Source of the DNA: UBA724 sp964008075
GTDB lineage: Bacteria; Bacteroidota; Bacteroidia; Flavobacteriales; Flavobacteriaceae
DNA: 56,559 bases
NCBI GenBank assembly: GCA_964008075.1
Contig: CAXGAP010000004.1
Location: forward strand, 1-56,559
Direction: 5' to 3'
The notes beneath the pieces are model-generated. The model searched no databases and was not told the origin of the DNA. It saw only the letters and a program-made list of their open reading frames with translations. Both the position numbers and the translations under genes were made by a program. This document shows positions 44,614-53,472 of this stretch, in pieces. The number at the start of each line of letters is the position of its first letter. Within the stretch, counting starts at the first letter, position 1.

Positions 44614-45647
44614 AATACACCACTTTACCTCACTCGGACGTCCGTGTGAGTAAAATCTGTTTAGGCACCATGACTTGGGGTAATCAAAACACCCAAGATG
44701 AGGGTTTTGATCAAATGGATTATTCTCTTTCAGAGGGGGTAAATTTCTTTGACACAGCAGAATTGTATCCAGTGCCAGCAAATGCCGACACCTATGCAGA
44801 AACAGAACGCATCATTGGCAATTGGTTTGCTGCTCGAAACAATCGCGAACAGGTGGTTTTGGCAACCAAAATAGCAGGGCCAGGTGCTTATACAGCACAT
44901 ATTCGCAGCACTGGATTTTCGCCGGACAGCATCCAGCAGGCATTGGATGGGAGTTTGCAACGACTCAAGACCGACTACATTGATTTATACCAGTTGCACT
45001 GGCCAGAGCGCAATTCCAATTTTTTTGGAACATTAGGGTATGTCCAGCAAGAGAATGAAGAGTGGAAGGAAAATTTTGAAGAGATTTTACACACCTTACA
45101 CCAGTTCATCAAATCAGGTAAAATCAGACATATTGGACTGTCGAATGAGTCTCCTTGGGGTGCGATGAAATACATTGCGCTATCGGAATTCAAAGACCTT
45201 CCTCGAATAAAAACTATTCAGAATCCCTATTCGCTTCTCAATCGCAAGTTTGAAGTGGGCAATGCCGAAGTTGCTCATCGTGAGCAGCTGGGTTTGTTGG
45301 CCTATTCGCCTATGGCCTTTGGGATTTTGTCGGGAAAATATCGCGGCGGAAAACTCCCTAAAAATAGCCGTCTTCAGTTGTTTCCAAGAATGGCACGATA
45401 CAACAGTGATGAGTCCCTACAAGCGACTGAGCTTTATGCTGCCATTGCTGAAAAACATGGCTTGTCACTGGCGCAAATGTCCTTGGCCTTTGTCACCGAC
45501 CAACCTTTTGTTATCTCCAATATCATAGGTGCGACGACGATGCCACAACTCAAAGAAAATATCGCATCGGCATCACTGACTTTATCAGACGAAATCCTCG
45601 AAGAAATCGATTTTGTTCACAAGCAGTTTTCAAATCCAGCGCCTTAA
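44610..45647 (+). CDS. Tas-like aldo/keto reductase
   Basis: This 345-residue (beta/alpha)8 oxidoreductase resembles E. coli Tas: LGTMTWGNQNTQDEGFDQMD, then GVNFFDTAELYPVPANADTYAETE (catalytic Asp and Tyr), VLATKIAGPG (Lys), YIDLYQLHWPER (His) and the C-terminal NADP-binding GATTMPQLKEN. The substrate is unknown. It is co-transcribed with xth by a 4-bp overlap. Its stop is nested with the radA stop (TTAA at 45644-45647). Confidence 0.9.
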   Translation: MKYTTLPHSDVRVSKICLGTMTWGNQNTQDEGFDQMDYSLSEGVNFFDTAELYPVPANADTYAETERIIGNWFAARNNREQVVLATKIAGPGAYTAHIRSTGFSPDSIQQALDGSLQRLKTDYIDLYQLHWPERNSNFFGTLGYVQQENEEWKENFEEILHTLHQFIKSGKIRHIGLSNESPWGAMKYIALSEFKDLPRIKTIQNPYSLLNRKFEVGNAEVAHREQLGLLAYSPMAFGILSGKYRGGKLPKNSRLQLFPRMARYNSDESLQATELYAAIAEKHGLSLAQMSLAFVTDQPFVISNIIGATTMPQLKENIASASLTLSDEILEEIDFVHKQFSNPAP

Positions 45648-46990
45648 AACAACAGGTCCACCAATCCACGAATGTTATCAAGTGCAATAATTTCGAGTTT
45701 AGAGCTTGGGAGTTTACTTTTTTGAGCTACGATTAGTGTTTTGAACCCAAGTTTTTCGGCTTCTTGCATACGCTGCTCCACTCGTGGAACATTGCGCAAC
45801 TCTCCCGAAAGGCCTACTTCAGCAGCAAAGCAATATTTTTCAGGAACCACCACGTCCAAACTACTCGACAGTATGGCAGAAGCTACTGCAAGGTCTAGTG
45901 CAGGATCTTCAATCCGAATGCCTCCTGCAAGGTTGAGAAAGACATCTTTTGAACCCAGTTTGAAACCTGCCCGTTTTTCGAGAACTGCCAACAACATATT
46001 TAGTCGTTTTACATTAAAGCCAGTGGTGCTTCGCTGTGGGGTGCCATAGACTGCAGAGCTCACAAGGGCTTGACATTCAATCAACATGGGCCGCATTCCC
46101 TCGAGAGTGGCTGCAATTGCATGACCACTTTGATTGCGACTTGTTGAGGAAATCAATAATTCACTGGGATTTTCTACAACGCGAAGTCCTTTGGATTCCA
46201 TTTCATAAATCCCTAACTCTGAGGTCGAGCCGAAGCGATTTTTGGGCGTACGCAAAATACGATACATATAATTTCGATCCCCTTCAAAATGCAAGACCAC
46301 ATCGACCATATGCTCAAGAATTTTGGGACCTGCAATCATTCCATCCTTAGTGATGTGACCAACAACAAAAATGGGGAGATTCACCTGCTTGGCAAATCGC
46401 TGTAGCAAGGAAGTGGATTCTCTCACTTGTGATACACTTCCAGCACCACTGTCAATTAAATTGGTTTGCAAGGTCTGAATGGAATCGACAATCAAAAGTT
46501 TGGGTTTGAGTTTTTGTGCTTGTGCAAGGATGTTTTCCACATTGGTTTCGTTGAGTAAATAACATTGTGAATTTCCACTGCTCATTCGATTGCTTCGCAA
46601 CTTAATTTGTGTCAAGCTTTCCTCACCTGAAACGTAGAGTGTTGGGTAGTTGACTTCCAATGCCAGTTGGAGCAGCAGTGTGGACTTACCAACTCCAGGT
46701 TCTCCAGCCAATAATACCAACGACCCAGGCACCACTCCTCCTCCCAAAACTCGATCGAGTTCTGCATCTTTTGTCGCCAGGCGCTCTTGTTGACTTTCAG
46801 AGACCTCTTCAATTGGAATTGGGATGCTTGCTTGTGACTCTTTGGGTGCTTGCCAAGGTTCGGTTTTTGATTTTTGCAAAATCTCTTCTGCTATCGTATT
46901 CCATTCTTTACAAGCATGGCATTGCCCTTGCCACTTACTATACTGTGTGCCACAGTTTTTACAAAAAAAAGCTGTTTTTACTTTCACCAT
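45644..46990 (-). CDS. radA: DNA repair protein RadA (Sms)
   Basis: This 448-residue protein has an N-terminal C4 zinc motif (FFCKNCGTQYSKWQGQCHAC), Walker A GEPGVGKSTLLLQ, the RadA-specific motif PKNRFGSTSELGIYEM and a C-terminal Lon-like domain (AGGIRIEDPALDLAVASAI). It is a branch-migration ATPase in recombinational repair. The start is the ATG at 46990; upstream in-frame codons overlap the flippase gene. It is the last gene of the panC-panD-flippase-radA run. Confidence 0.94.
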   Translation of the reverse strand: MVKVKTAFFCKNCGTQYSKWQGQCHACKEWNTIAEEILQKSKTEPWQAPKESQASIPIPIEEVSESQQERLATKDAELDRVLGGGVVPGSLVLLAGEPGVGKSTLLLQLALEVNYPTLYVSGEESLTQIKLRSNRMSSGNSQCYLLNETNVENILAQAQKLKPKLLIVDSIQTLQTNLIDSGAGSVSQVRESTSLLQRFAKQVNLPIFVVGHITKDGMIAGPKILEHMVDVVLHFEGDRNYMYRILRTPKNRFGSTSELGIYEMESKGLRVVENPSELLISSTSRNQSGHAIAATLEGMRPMLIECQALVSSAVYGTPQRSTTGFNVKRLNMLLAVLEKRAGFKLGSKDVFLNLAGGIRIEDPALDLAVASAILSSSLDVVVPEKYCFAAEVGLSGELRNVPRVEQRMQEAEKLGFKTLIVAQKSKLPSSKLEIIALDNIRGLVDLLF

Positions 46991-47007
46991 CGTCTTCCGA
47001 AAGATAC

Positions 47008-47970
47008 TTATTTTTTTCTGTTGACAACAGGCAAAAAGGCAAAAGATAAACCACCAAAAGTGAGAATCATAATGGTTTGGGTCGACCATGCAATCCACCC
47101 ATAGGCAAGCGCCATTTCATAGGACATACCATAGTGGTTGAGTACTGCTGCAACTGCAAGTGGATACAATCCAATTCCGCCATTGGTGACAGCAATCGAA
47201 AGCCCTCCTGCAACAAAACCTACAAGGATAACTTCGAGTCCGAGAGTGGCTGAAAGGGGTAATGAAAACTGAATCACCCAAAACATCATGATATACATCA
47301 CCCAAATAAAAATGGTATGTGCCCAAAAAGCATACGCATTGGAAACGGAACCAATCGATAAAATGCCTTTATAGATGTTGATGAAAAAGCTTTTTATAAG
47401 AGCCAAAAAAGGAAATCGATCGCTATTGATCAGAAAAGGAAATACCATAATAGCAACAACCAGCACCATGATGATACAAAAACTCATGAGGAGTCTTGAT
47501 GAACTATTGAGTTCAGCTTTAACCCAATCTCCACCCATGTAGATTGCTGAAAAGACGAGCAACAACATGATGACAAGATCGATGACTCGTTCGCTAATCA
47601 CTGTTCCCACTCCTTTGGAAAAAGGAATTTTTTCGTAGGCAGATATGACTGTCACTCGAAGAACATCTCCTGAACGAGGTATGCCCAAGTTTGACAGATA
47701 ATTGACCAGTACCGAACCTATGAGATTTATAAATTTTGGATGATAACCCAAGGGGTTGAGTTGATATTTCCATCGGTATGCACGCGACAGATGACTCATA
47801 ACACCAAAAACGAAAGAAATCAAAATGGGTAAGGGGTGCGCTTGCAAAATCGTTGACGAAATCTGTGAGCGTTGATCTGCAGTTATTGAGCTTAGTGAGT
47901 AGTAGATGAGAAAAACACCAATGACTGGTGGAATCATGTTGCGTAATGCGGAAACGAAGGGTTTAGACAA
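47008..47970 (-). CDS. Lysylphosphatidylglycerol synthase TM-region / UPF0104 flippase-like protein
   Basis: This 320-residue polytopic protein has about eight hydrophobic segments. The family motifs appear as LSRAYRWKYQLNPLG, NYLSNLGIPRSGDVLR and GGLSIAVTNGGIGLYPLA. It lacks the soluble synthetase domain of MprF and resembles the UPF0104 membrane family, which may move lipids. The start is a TTG at 47970, two bases after the panD stop; an ATG exists 11 codons further in. The flanking genes panD and radA suggest operon membership rather than function. Confidence 0.83.
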   Translation of the reverse strand: MSKPFVSALRNMIPPVIGVFLIYYSLSSITADQRSQISSTILQAHPLPILISFVFGVMSHLSRAYRWKYQLNPLGYHPKFINLIGSVLVNYLSNLGIPRSGDVLRVTVISAYEKIPFSKGVGTVISERVIDLVIMLLLVFSAIYMGGDWVKAELNSSSRLLMSFCIIMVLVVAIMVFPFLINSDRFPFLALIKSFFINIYKGILSIGSVSNAYAFWAHTIFIWVMYIMMFWVIQFSLPLSATLGLEVILVGFVAGGLSIAVTNGGIGLYPLAVAAVLNHYGMSYEMALAYGWIAWSTQTIMILTFGGLSFAFLPVVNRKK

Positions 47971-47972
47971 AA

Positions 47973-48323
47973 TTATTGTAGGGTATTGGTCTTTGTGTTG
48001 GGGAAGATAATTTTAGGATCAAAGTTTTTAGCCTCTTCTACGTTAATTTGGGCATAGCTAATGATGATAACGATATCTCCCTTTTGGGCTTTACGAGCAG
48101 CAGGGCCATTGAGAGTAATTTCACCACTGTTTTTCACCCCTTCAATGATATAGGTTTCTAGGCGTTCACCATTGTTTACATTGACAACATTAACCTTCTC
48201 ACCTGCAATCAAATCTGCAGCATCCATCAAAACAGGATCGATTGTAATGCTGCCCACATAATCCAGCTCTGCACCAGTGACGGTAACACGATGAATTTTG
48301 GATTTAAGAACTTCGATTGTCAT
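47973..48323 (-). CDS. panD: Aspartate 1-decarboxylase precursor
   Basis: This 116-residue pyruvoyl enzyme has the self-cleavage site in LDYVGSITID (Gly-Ser) and the conserved KSKIHRVTVTGAEL and NGERLETYII regions. It makes beta-alanine for pantothenate and CoA synthesis. The start is the ATG at 48323, 13 bp after panC. The extended frame would run back into panC. Confidence 0.93.
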   Translation of the reverse strand: MTIEVLKSKIHRVTVTGAELDYVGSITIDPVLMDAADLIAGEKVNVVNVNNGERLETYIIEGVKNSGEITLNGPAARKAQKGDIVIIISYAQINVEEAKNFDPKIIFPNTKTNTLQ

Positions 48324-48336
48324 GCTGTAAATATAC

Positions 48337-49173
48337 TTAATTGAGAGAGATATTATCAATCAAACGGACGCCTTCAACAATAACAGCAACAAAGGCACGA
48401 TAAGACACCCCTTTTAACTTTGATTGTACTACATTCAAGTTGTGTTCTGCTACGATTTCGAAGTACTCTAGCTCCATTCGAGGGGTTTCGGATAATTTTT
48501 GAATAGCCATCGTTTTTAATTCATTTATAGTAAGGGAGGAAAAATTGGATTTGACCATTTGTAAAGTCTCATAAATCTGATTTGCACTTTCTCTACCTTC
48601 GTCAGATAAGCGACTGTTGCGAGAGCTCATGGCAAGTCCATTGGCTTCGCGAACGGTTGGCAGACTTCGAATCTCAATCTCCAATGGTTTTGCCAAAAGA
48701 GAAACAATTTGTAATTGTTGAAAATCTTTTTGACCAAAATAAGCAACATCAGGTTTAACGAGTGTAAACAAACGTTCAACTACTGTAGCAACACCATCAA
48801 AATGCCCAGGGCGATACATTCCCTCCATGGGTTTGTCCAACCCTTGTAAGGCGTATTTTTTTGCTTTAGTACCATCTGGATAAATGGTTTCAACACTAGG
48901 GATAAAAACACAGATGTTTGGGTATATCGCATGTATTTTCTCAACATCAGCATCGATTGTTAATGGATAGCTGTCTAAGTCTTTTTTGGAATCAAACTGC
49001 GTTGGATTGACAAAAATGCTAACAAATGTCACAGCATTTTCATCATGTGATTTTTGGATAAGTTTCAGATGCCCATGGTGCAAAGAACCCATAGTAGGGA
49101 TAAGACCCCAACTGCGATTGTTGTTGTTTTTTTGAAAGAGACGCAACTCTTCTTGCGTGAAGACTTTTGGCAT
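48337..49173 (-). CDS. panC: Pantothenate synthetase
   Basis: This 278-residue ligase has PTMGSLHHGHLKLI (HxGH nucleotidyl transfer motif), FVNPTQFDSKKDLDSYP, YFGQKDFQQLQIV and MSSRNSRLSDEGR (KMSKS-like). It joins pantoate to beta-alanine, the product of the next gene panD. It is transcribed divergently from the GlgA-like gene. Confidence 0.95.
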   Translation of the reverse strand: MPKVFTQEELRLFQKNNNNRSWGLIPTMGSLHHGHLKLIQKSHDENAVTFVSIFVNPTQFDSKKDLDSYPLTIDADVEKIHAIYPNICVFIPSVETIYPDGTKAKKYALQGLDKPMEGMYRPGHFDGVATVVERLFTLVKPDVAYFGQKDFQQLQIVSLLAKPLEIEIRSLPTVREANGLAMSSRNSRLSDEGRESANQIYETLQMVKSNFSSLTINELKTMAIQKLSETPRMELEYFEIVAEHNLNVVQSKLKGVSYRAFVAVIVEGVRLIDNISLN

Positions 49174-49271
49174 TTAGAAAAGTTTAACACCTTCCGTTAG
49201 GAATTATGGGCAAACTTCGTTATAATTTTCGTAATTTCGCATACTCCAAAAAAGAATAATCTTTGGATTTT

Positions 49272-50081
49272 ATGACAGATAAAAAAGTCCTATTCGTTTC
49301 ATCTGAGGTGGTTCCTTATCTCCCTGAATCGAATTTATCAACGATGACCTTCTCTCTTCCTAAAATGGTAAATGAGGTTGGTGGACAAACCCGAATTTTT
49401 ATTCCAAAGTATGGCTTGATCAACGAACGTCGCCATCAGTTGCATGAGGTGATTCGACTTTCAGGTATGAATCTTGTGATCAATGATATCGATATGCCTT
49501 TGATTATAAAGGTTGCTTCTATTCCTAAAGAACGCATGCAGGTCTATTTCATCGACAACGAAGACTACTTCAAAGGAAGACAGTTGGAAAAAGATGAAAA
49601 TGGAAAACTGTATAAGGACAATGATGAACGAGCGATTTTTTTTGCTAAAGGTGTGATCGAAACAGTCAAAAAACTCAATTGGGCACCCGACATTATTCAT
49701 GTACAAGGCTGGATTGCGATGCTGATGCCGCTTTATTGCAAGCATTATTACACAGATGAACCAATTTTGGCCAACACCAAAGTTATTTCTTCGATTTTCA
49801 ATACCCCTTTTGAAGAACCTCTTTCATCTAACTTGATCAAAAAATTAGCCTTTGATGGCCTTGACGGTGAGTTGACTAAAGGTCTGAAAACCCCTAATTT
49901 TTCTGCTTTAGCAAAAAATGCAATAGCCAATTCCGATGGATTGATTATTGCCGACAATGACGTCAATAAAAGTGTGAAAAAAGAAATGTTATCTTCCAAA
50001 AAACCACTACTTCATTCCTCTTCCAAAGAAAATTTTGAGGAGGATTATAAAGAATTTTACACAAACCAAATCCTCAATTAA
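49272..50081 (+). CDS. Glycogen-synthase-like (GT5 N-terminal domain only) protein, probably non-catalytic
   Basis: This 269-residue protein matches the N-terminal half of starch/glycogen synthases: KKVLFVSSEVVPYL, VNEVGGQTRIFIPKYGLIN, FFAKGVIETVKKLNWAPDII and HVQGWIAMLMPLYCK. The KTGGL motif that binds ADP-glucose after EVVP is replaced by PESNLST, and the entire C-terminal Rossmann domain is missing. The frame is intact, so it looks like a maintained family rather than decay. The start is the ATG at 49272; a TTG lies three codons earlier. It lies between panC (divergent) and the DUF4270 lipoprotein, 5 bp downstream. Confidence 0.85.
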   Translation: MTDKKVLFVSSEVVPYLPESNLSTMTFSLPKMVNEVGGQTRIFIPKYGLINERRHQLHEVIRLSGMNLVINDIDMPLIIKVASIPKERMQVYFIDNEDYFKGRQLEKDENGKLYKDNDERAIFFAKGVIETVKKLNWAPDIIHVQGWIAMLMPLYCKHYYTDEPILANTKVISSIFNTPFEEPLSSNLIKKLAFDGLDGELTKGLKTPNFSALAKNAIANSDGLIIADNDVNKSVKKEMLSSKKPLLHSSSKENFEEDYKEFYTNQILN

Positions 50082-50086
50082 GAGAA

Positions 50087-51913
50087 ATGAATCTCAAATT
50101 ATCCGCTGGGTTATTTGCCATTTTAATTTTTGTCTACTCTTGTGAAAAAGAATTCAACGATTTGGGGGCATCGCTACTTCCATCAGATACTTTTGTCATT
50201 GAAAAAGAAACTGCCCCAGTTAGAGTTGAGCATAAGTCGATTGAAGTCGTTCGAACAGACAACCTGTCTTTTTTTTCTTTGGGAGAGTATGAGGATGCTG
50301 TTTTTGGAAATACCAAGGCTAGCTTTACGACTCAGTTGAGTTTACCCACAAGTTCAACTGGAACTTTTGGAAGCATGAGTCCAGACACCGAAACTAATGG
50401 AGTGAGCTCAGAAACGACCAACAAGAATCCACATGATGAGCAAGAAACAGTAACAGAAGTTTGGTTGGAAATACCATTCTACACCAATCAACGCGATCGT
50501 GATGGTGATGGCGTGATTGATTCCCTTGACGCAGACCCTGATGATCCCGAAAGTGACTCAGACGGTGATACTCTCACTGACGCTGAAGAGTCAAGGTTTG
50601 GAAATCTCGATCCTCTCAACCCCGATACCGATGGAGATGGTCTAAATGATGCGGAAGATGATGAAACAATAAATCCAGATGACGAAGCGAATGTTTATGA
50701 AATTGACTATTTGTTCGGAGATACTGATCAAGAGCTACATTTTCAAGTCAAAAAATTAGATTATTATTTATCGACGCTTGATCCAAATAATAATTTTCAA
50801 TCTGATAATATGTTTTATTCTGATAAAGACTTCGATCAAGACGGATTGACTTCAAGCATTTTGTTTGATGACAAAATAACACTTGATTTAAATGAAATCG
50901 TTTATTTCAAAGAAGATGATCCTGAAACTGATGATGTTGATGAGTCAACTGAAGTAGATCAACGACTGACCCCACGCGTTAGAATCCCCTTAGACACCTC
51001 TTTTTTTCAGCAGTTTATCCTTGACAAAGAGGGGGACGATGTAATCATCGATAACAATCGTTTTCAAGAATATTTTAATGGAATTGTGGTCGATATGCAA
51101 CCAACCAACTCATTACTGATGCAACTCAATTTTGGGGCTGGGCAGATCAAAATAAATTACGATTATAAAGAACTAACGCTTAGTGATGGTGGAGATGCAG
51201 CAAATGCAGATGACTATGTTTCTCAAGACAGTTCATCGATTTTTAGCATCAACTTGGGAGGAGTTAGATTTAATACCATCACACAATCGCCACCCGATTC
51301 CGAAGTTGAAATAGCCTTAAGTGGAAATGATGATGGACAAAACATATACCTCAAAGGGGGGTTAGGTGTTTTCTCGACTATTGATTTATTTGCAGGTGCT
51401 GATGGCCAATTGCAATTGGAAAACCTTCAAGCAAACCCTTGGCTGATCAATGAAGCCAATCTCATTTTACACGTTGACCAGCAGAAAATCAATGCATTGG
51501 GCATTAAAGATTTGCCCAACCGTTTGTACTTGTATACTGAGAGTGATGGCTCACCCCTTGAAGATTTTTCAATCGATGCAAGTGCTGGCACATATCCTGA
51601 AGACAACAAAACAACTTTTGGGGGTCTTGCACAATATGATGACGAAGGCGAGGTAACTTCATATAAATTTGTGATTACTAAACATATCAGCAACCTCATT
51701 CGCGAGTCTGCAGACTTCGAAAACGTGCGTCTTGGATTGAGTGCGAGCGCGCCATTTATCAACAGTCAAATATCAAATGTTATTTCTCCCACAGAGTTTA
51801 GTGTTCCACAATCTACAATCAGCACACCAACGAGTGTGATTCTTGCAGGACCAAACCACAGCAACCCTGATCTTCGGTTGCAATTGGAGATTTATTATAC
51901 TGCCTACGAATAG
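50087..51913 (+). CDS. DUF4270 lipoprotein with thrombospondin-type-3-like Ca-binding insert
   Basis: This 608-residue lipoprotein (GLFAILIFVYSC, lipobox VYSC) starts its mature part with EKEFNDLGASLLPSD, the DUF4270 signature. Residues about 137-193 insert two or three aspartate-rich loops (DRDGDGVIDSLDADPDD, DSDGDTLTDAEES, DTDGDGLNDAEDD) like thrombospondin type 3 calcium loops. The rest is beta-rich (GGVRFNTITQSPPDSEVEIA, LRLQLEIYYTAYE). It is probably an outer-membrane or surface lipoprotein co-transcribed with the GlgA-like gene. Function is unknown. Confidence 0.85.
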   Translation: MNLKLSAGLFAILIFVYSCEKEFNDLGASLLPSDTFVIEKETAPVRVEHKSIEVVRTDNLSFFSLGEYEDAVFGNTKASFTTQLSLPTSSTGTFGSMSPDTETNGVSSETTNKNPHDEQETVTEVWLEIPFYTNQRDRDGDGVIDSLDADPDDPESDSDGDTLTDAEESRFGNLDPLNPDTDGDGLNDAEDDETINPDDEANVYEIDYLFGDTDQELHFQVKKLDYYLSTLDPNNNFQSDNMFYSDKDFDQDGLTSSILFDDKITLDLNEIVYFKEDDPETDDVDESTEVDQRLTPRVRIPLDTSFFQQFILDKEGDDVIIDNNRFQEYFNGIVVDMQPTNSLLMQLNFGAGQIKINYDYKELTLSDGGDAANADDYVSQDSSSIFSINLGGVRFNTITQSPPDSEVEIALSGNDDGQNIYLKGGLGVFSTIDLFAGADGQLQLENLQANPWLINEANLILHVDQQKINALGIKDLPNRLYLYTESDGSPLEDFSIDASAGTYPEDNKTTFGGLAQYDDEGEVTSYKFVITKHISNLIRESADFENVRLGLSASAPFINSQISNVISPTEFSVPQSTISTPTSVILAGPNHSNPDLRLQLEIYYTAYE

Positions 51914-51978
51914 TTGCTTAAAACATCCTGTTCTTTCATAAAGATTGATGTAGAAAGGAGAGTGAAGAAAATGATTTT

Positions 51979-53421
51979 TTACAGCTTTTTTCGCAATCGT
52001 GCCACAGGAGCTCCTATAATATCTCGGTATTTGGCAACAGTGCGACGGGCAACTGGATAGCCTTTTTGATTGAGCTCTTTTTTCAGCTCCTCGTCAGTAA
52101 GAGGGCTCGTTTTGTCTTCCGAAGCAATGATATCTTCCAAGGCTTTTCTGATTTCTATAGACGACACATCCTCTCCTTCACTGTTGGTCATCCCTTCAGA
52201 GAAGAAAGATTTGAGCAGTCGGGTGCCATAAGGGGTGTCTACGTATTTGCTATTGGCGACCCTGGACACTGTTGAGATATCCATCTGAATAATGCCTGCA
52301 ATATCACGCAATACCATTGGTTTGATTTTTTGCTCATCACCAGACAAAAAATAGTCTTTTTGATAATCCATGATTGCATTCATAGTGATGAATAGGGTGT
52401 GGTTTCGCTGCTTAACTGCATCGATAAACCATTTGGCAGCATCGAGTTTTTGCTTGATAAACAAAACAGCTTCTTGTTGTTCTTTACTTTTCACAGCCGA
52501 CTCTTTATAGCCTTCCATCATATTTTTATAAGAGGCTGAAACATGAAGTTCAGGAGCATTCCTTCCATTTAGGGAGAGTAGCAATTCGCCTTCTACAATT
52601 CGAATTGTAAAATCGGGAGTGATATGACTATTGATTTTGGTTGATGATGCATACGAAGCCCCCGGCTTTGGATTTAGTTTTTCAATCTCAGCGATGGCAT
52701 CTTTCAGTTGATTTTCATCAATGCCTAGTGTTCTCATCAATTTATCAAAATGCTTTTTTGAAAATGGTGTAAAATGAAACTTGATGATGTTGTAGGCAAG
52801 CGAAACTTCAGGCGATTGAGATTTGCGTTGCAGTTGAAGTGCCAAACACTCTTGCAAGTCCAATGCACCAACACCCGCTGGGTCGAGTTGTTGTACTTTT
52901 TCGAGGACTTTTTGTACCTGATTTTCTTCCACATATAAGTTTTCAGTGAAAGCCAAATCATCGACAATGTCAAGTAAGCTCCTTCGGATATATCCTGTAT
53001 CATCAATACTGCCAATCAAAAACTGCGCAATTTGACTATCGGTTTCACCCATGCTAAATGTTCGCATTTGATCCATCAGAAATTGGGTAAAGCTAATACC
53101 AGCGGCATAGGGCACCTGTTTGTCATCATCATCATGGCTATGGTTGTTTGTATTGAGGCGATAGGAGGGGATTTCATCATCACTCAGATATTCATCGACG
53201 TTGATATCTGTTTCAATGATATCGTGACCATCATCTTGCGTGGTGTCAAAATCTTGATTTTCAGTTGCTTCTTTTCCAGCTTCAAGTGCTGGATTTTCCT
53301 CTAGTTCTTGTTGTAGTTTTTGTTCAAAAGAAAGTGTGGGCAATTGAATCAGTTTCATCAACTGAATTTGCTGAGGCGATAGCTTTTGGGAAAGCTTTAA
53401 ATTGAGTTGTTGTTTTAACAT
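51979..53421 (-). CDS. rpoN: RNA polymerase sigma-54 factor
   Basis: This 480-residue sigma-54 has the Q/L-rich region I (MLKQQLNLKLSQKLSPQQIQ), an acidic region II (FDTTQDDGHDIIETDINVDE), a core-binding domain (QQLDPAGVGALDLQECLALQ), an HTH region (IAGIIQMDISTVSRVANSKY) and the RpoN box in VARRTVAKYRDIIGAP at the C-terminus. It recognises -24/-12 promoters and needs an activator ATPase; none is encoded in the window. A -7 element was not clear upstream. Confidence 0.96.
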   Translation of the reverse strand: MLKQQLNLKLSQKLSPQQIQLMKLIQLPTLSFEQKLQQELEENPALEAGKEATENQDFDTTQDDGHDIIETDINVDEYLSDDEIPSYRLNTNNHSHDDDDKQVPYAAGISFTQFLMDQMRTFSMGETDSQIAQFLIGSIDDTGYIRRSLLDIVDDLAFTENLYVEENQVQKVLEKVQQLDPAGVGALDLQECLALQLQRKSQSPEVSLAYNIIKFHFTPFSKKHFDKLMRTLGIDENQLKDAIAEIEKLNPKPGASYASSTKINSHITPDFTIRIVEGELLLSLNGRNAPELHVSASYKNMMEGYKESAVKSKEQQEAVLFIKQKLDAAKWFIDAVKQRNHTLFITMNAIMDYQKDYFLSGDEQKIKPMVLRDIAGIIQMDISTVSRVANSKYVDTPYGTRLLKSFFSEGMTNSEGEDVSSIEIRKALEDIIASEDKTSPLTDEELKKELNQKGYPVARRTVAKYRDIIGAPVARLRKKL

Positions 53422-53472
53422 AACTATTTTACTATCCTAAAGGTACAAAAACCTTGTCAGATGAAAACTGTT

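Noticed and set aside
46991..47098. Upstream extension of radA
   Set aside because: The extra 36 residues overlap the flippase C-terminus and precede the zinc motif; the ATG at 46990 fits the family.
49272..50081. GlgA-like gene as a pseudogene
   Set aside because: The frame is intact with its own start and stop and there is no remnant of the C-terminal domain downstream, where the DUF4270 gene begins 5 bp later.
51931..51959. Possible terminator between DUF4270 and rpoN (TTCTTTC / GAAAGGA arms)
   Set aside because: The stem is weak, includes a G-U pair, has a 15-nt loop, and no T tract follows closely on either strand.
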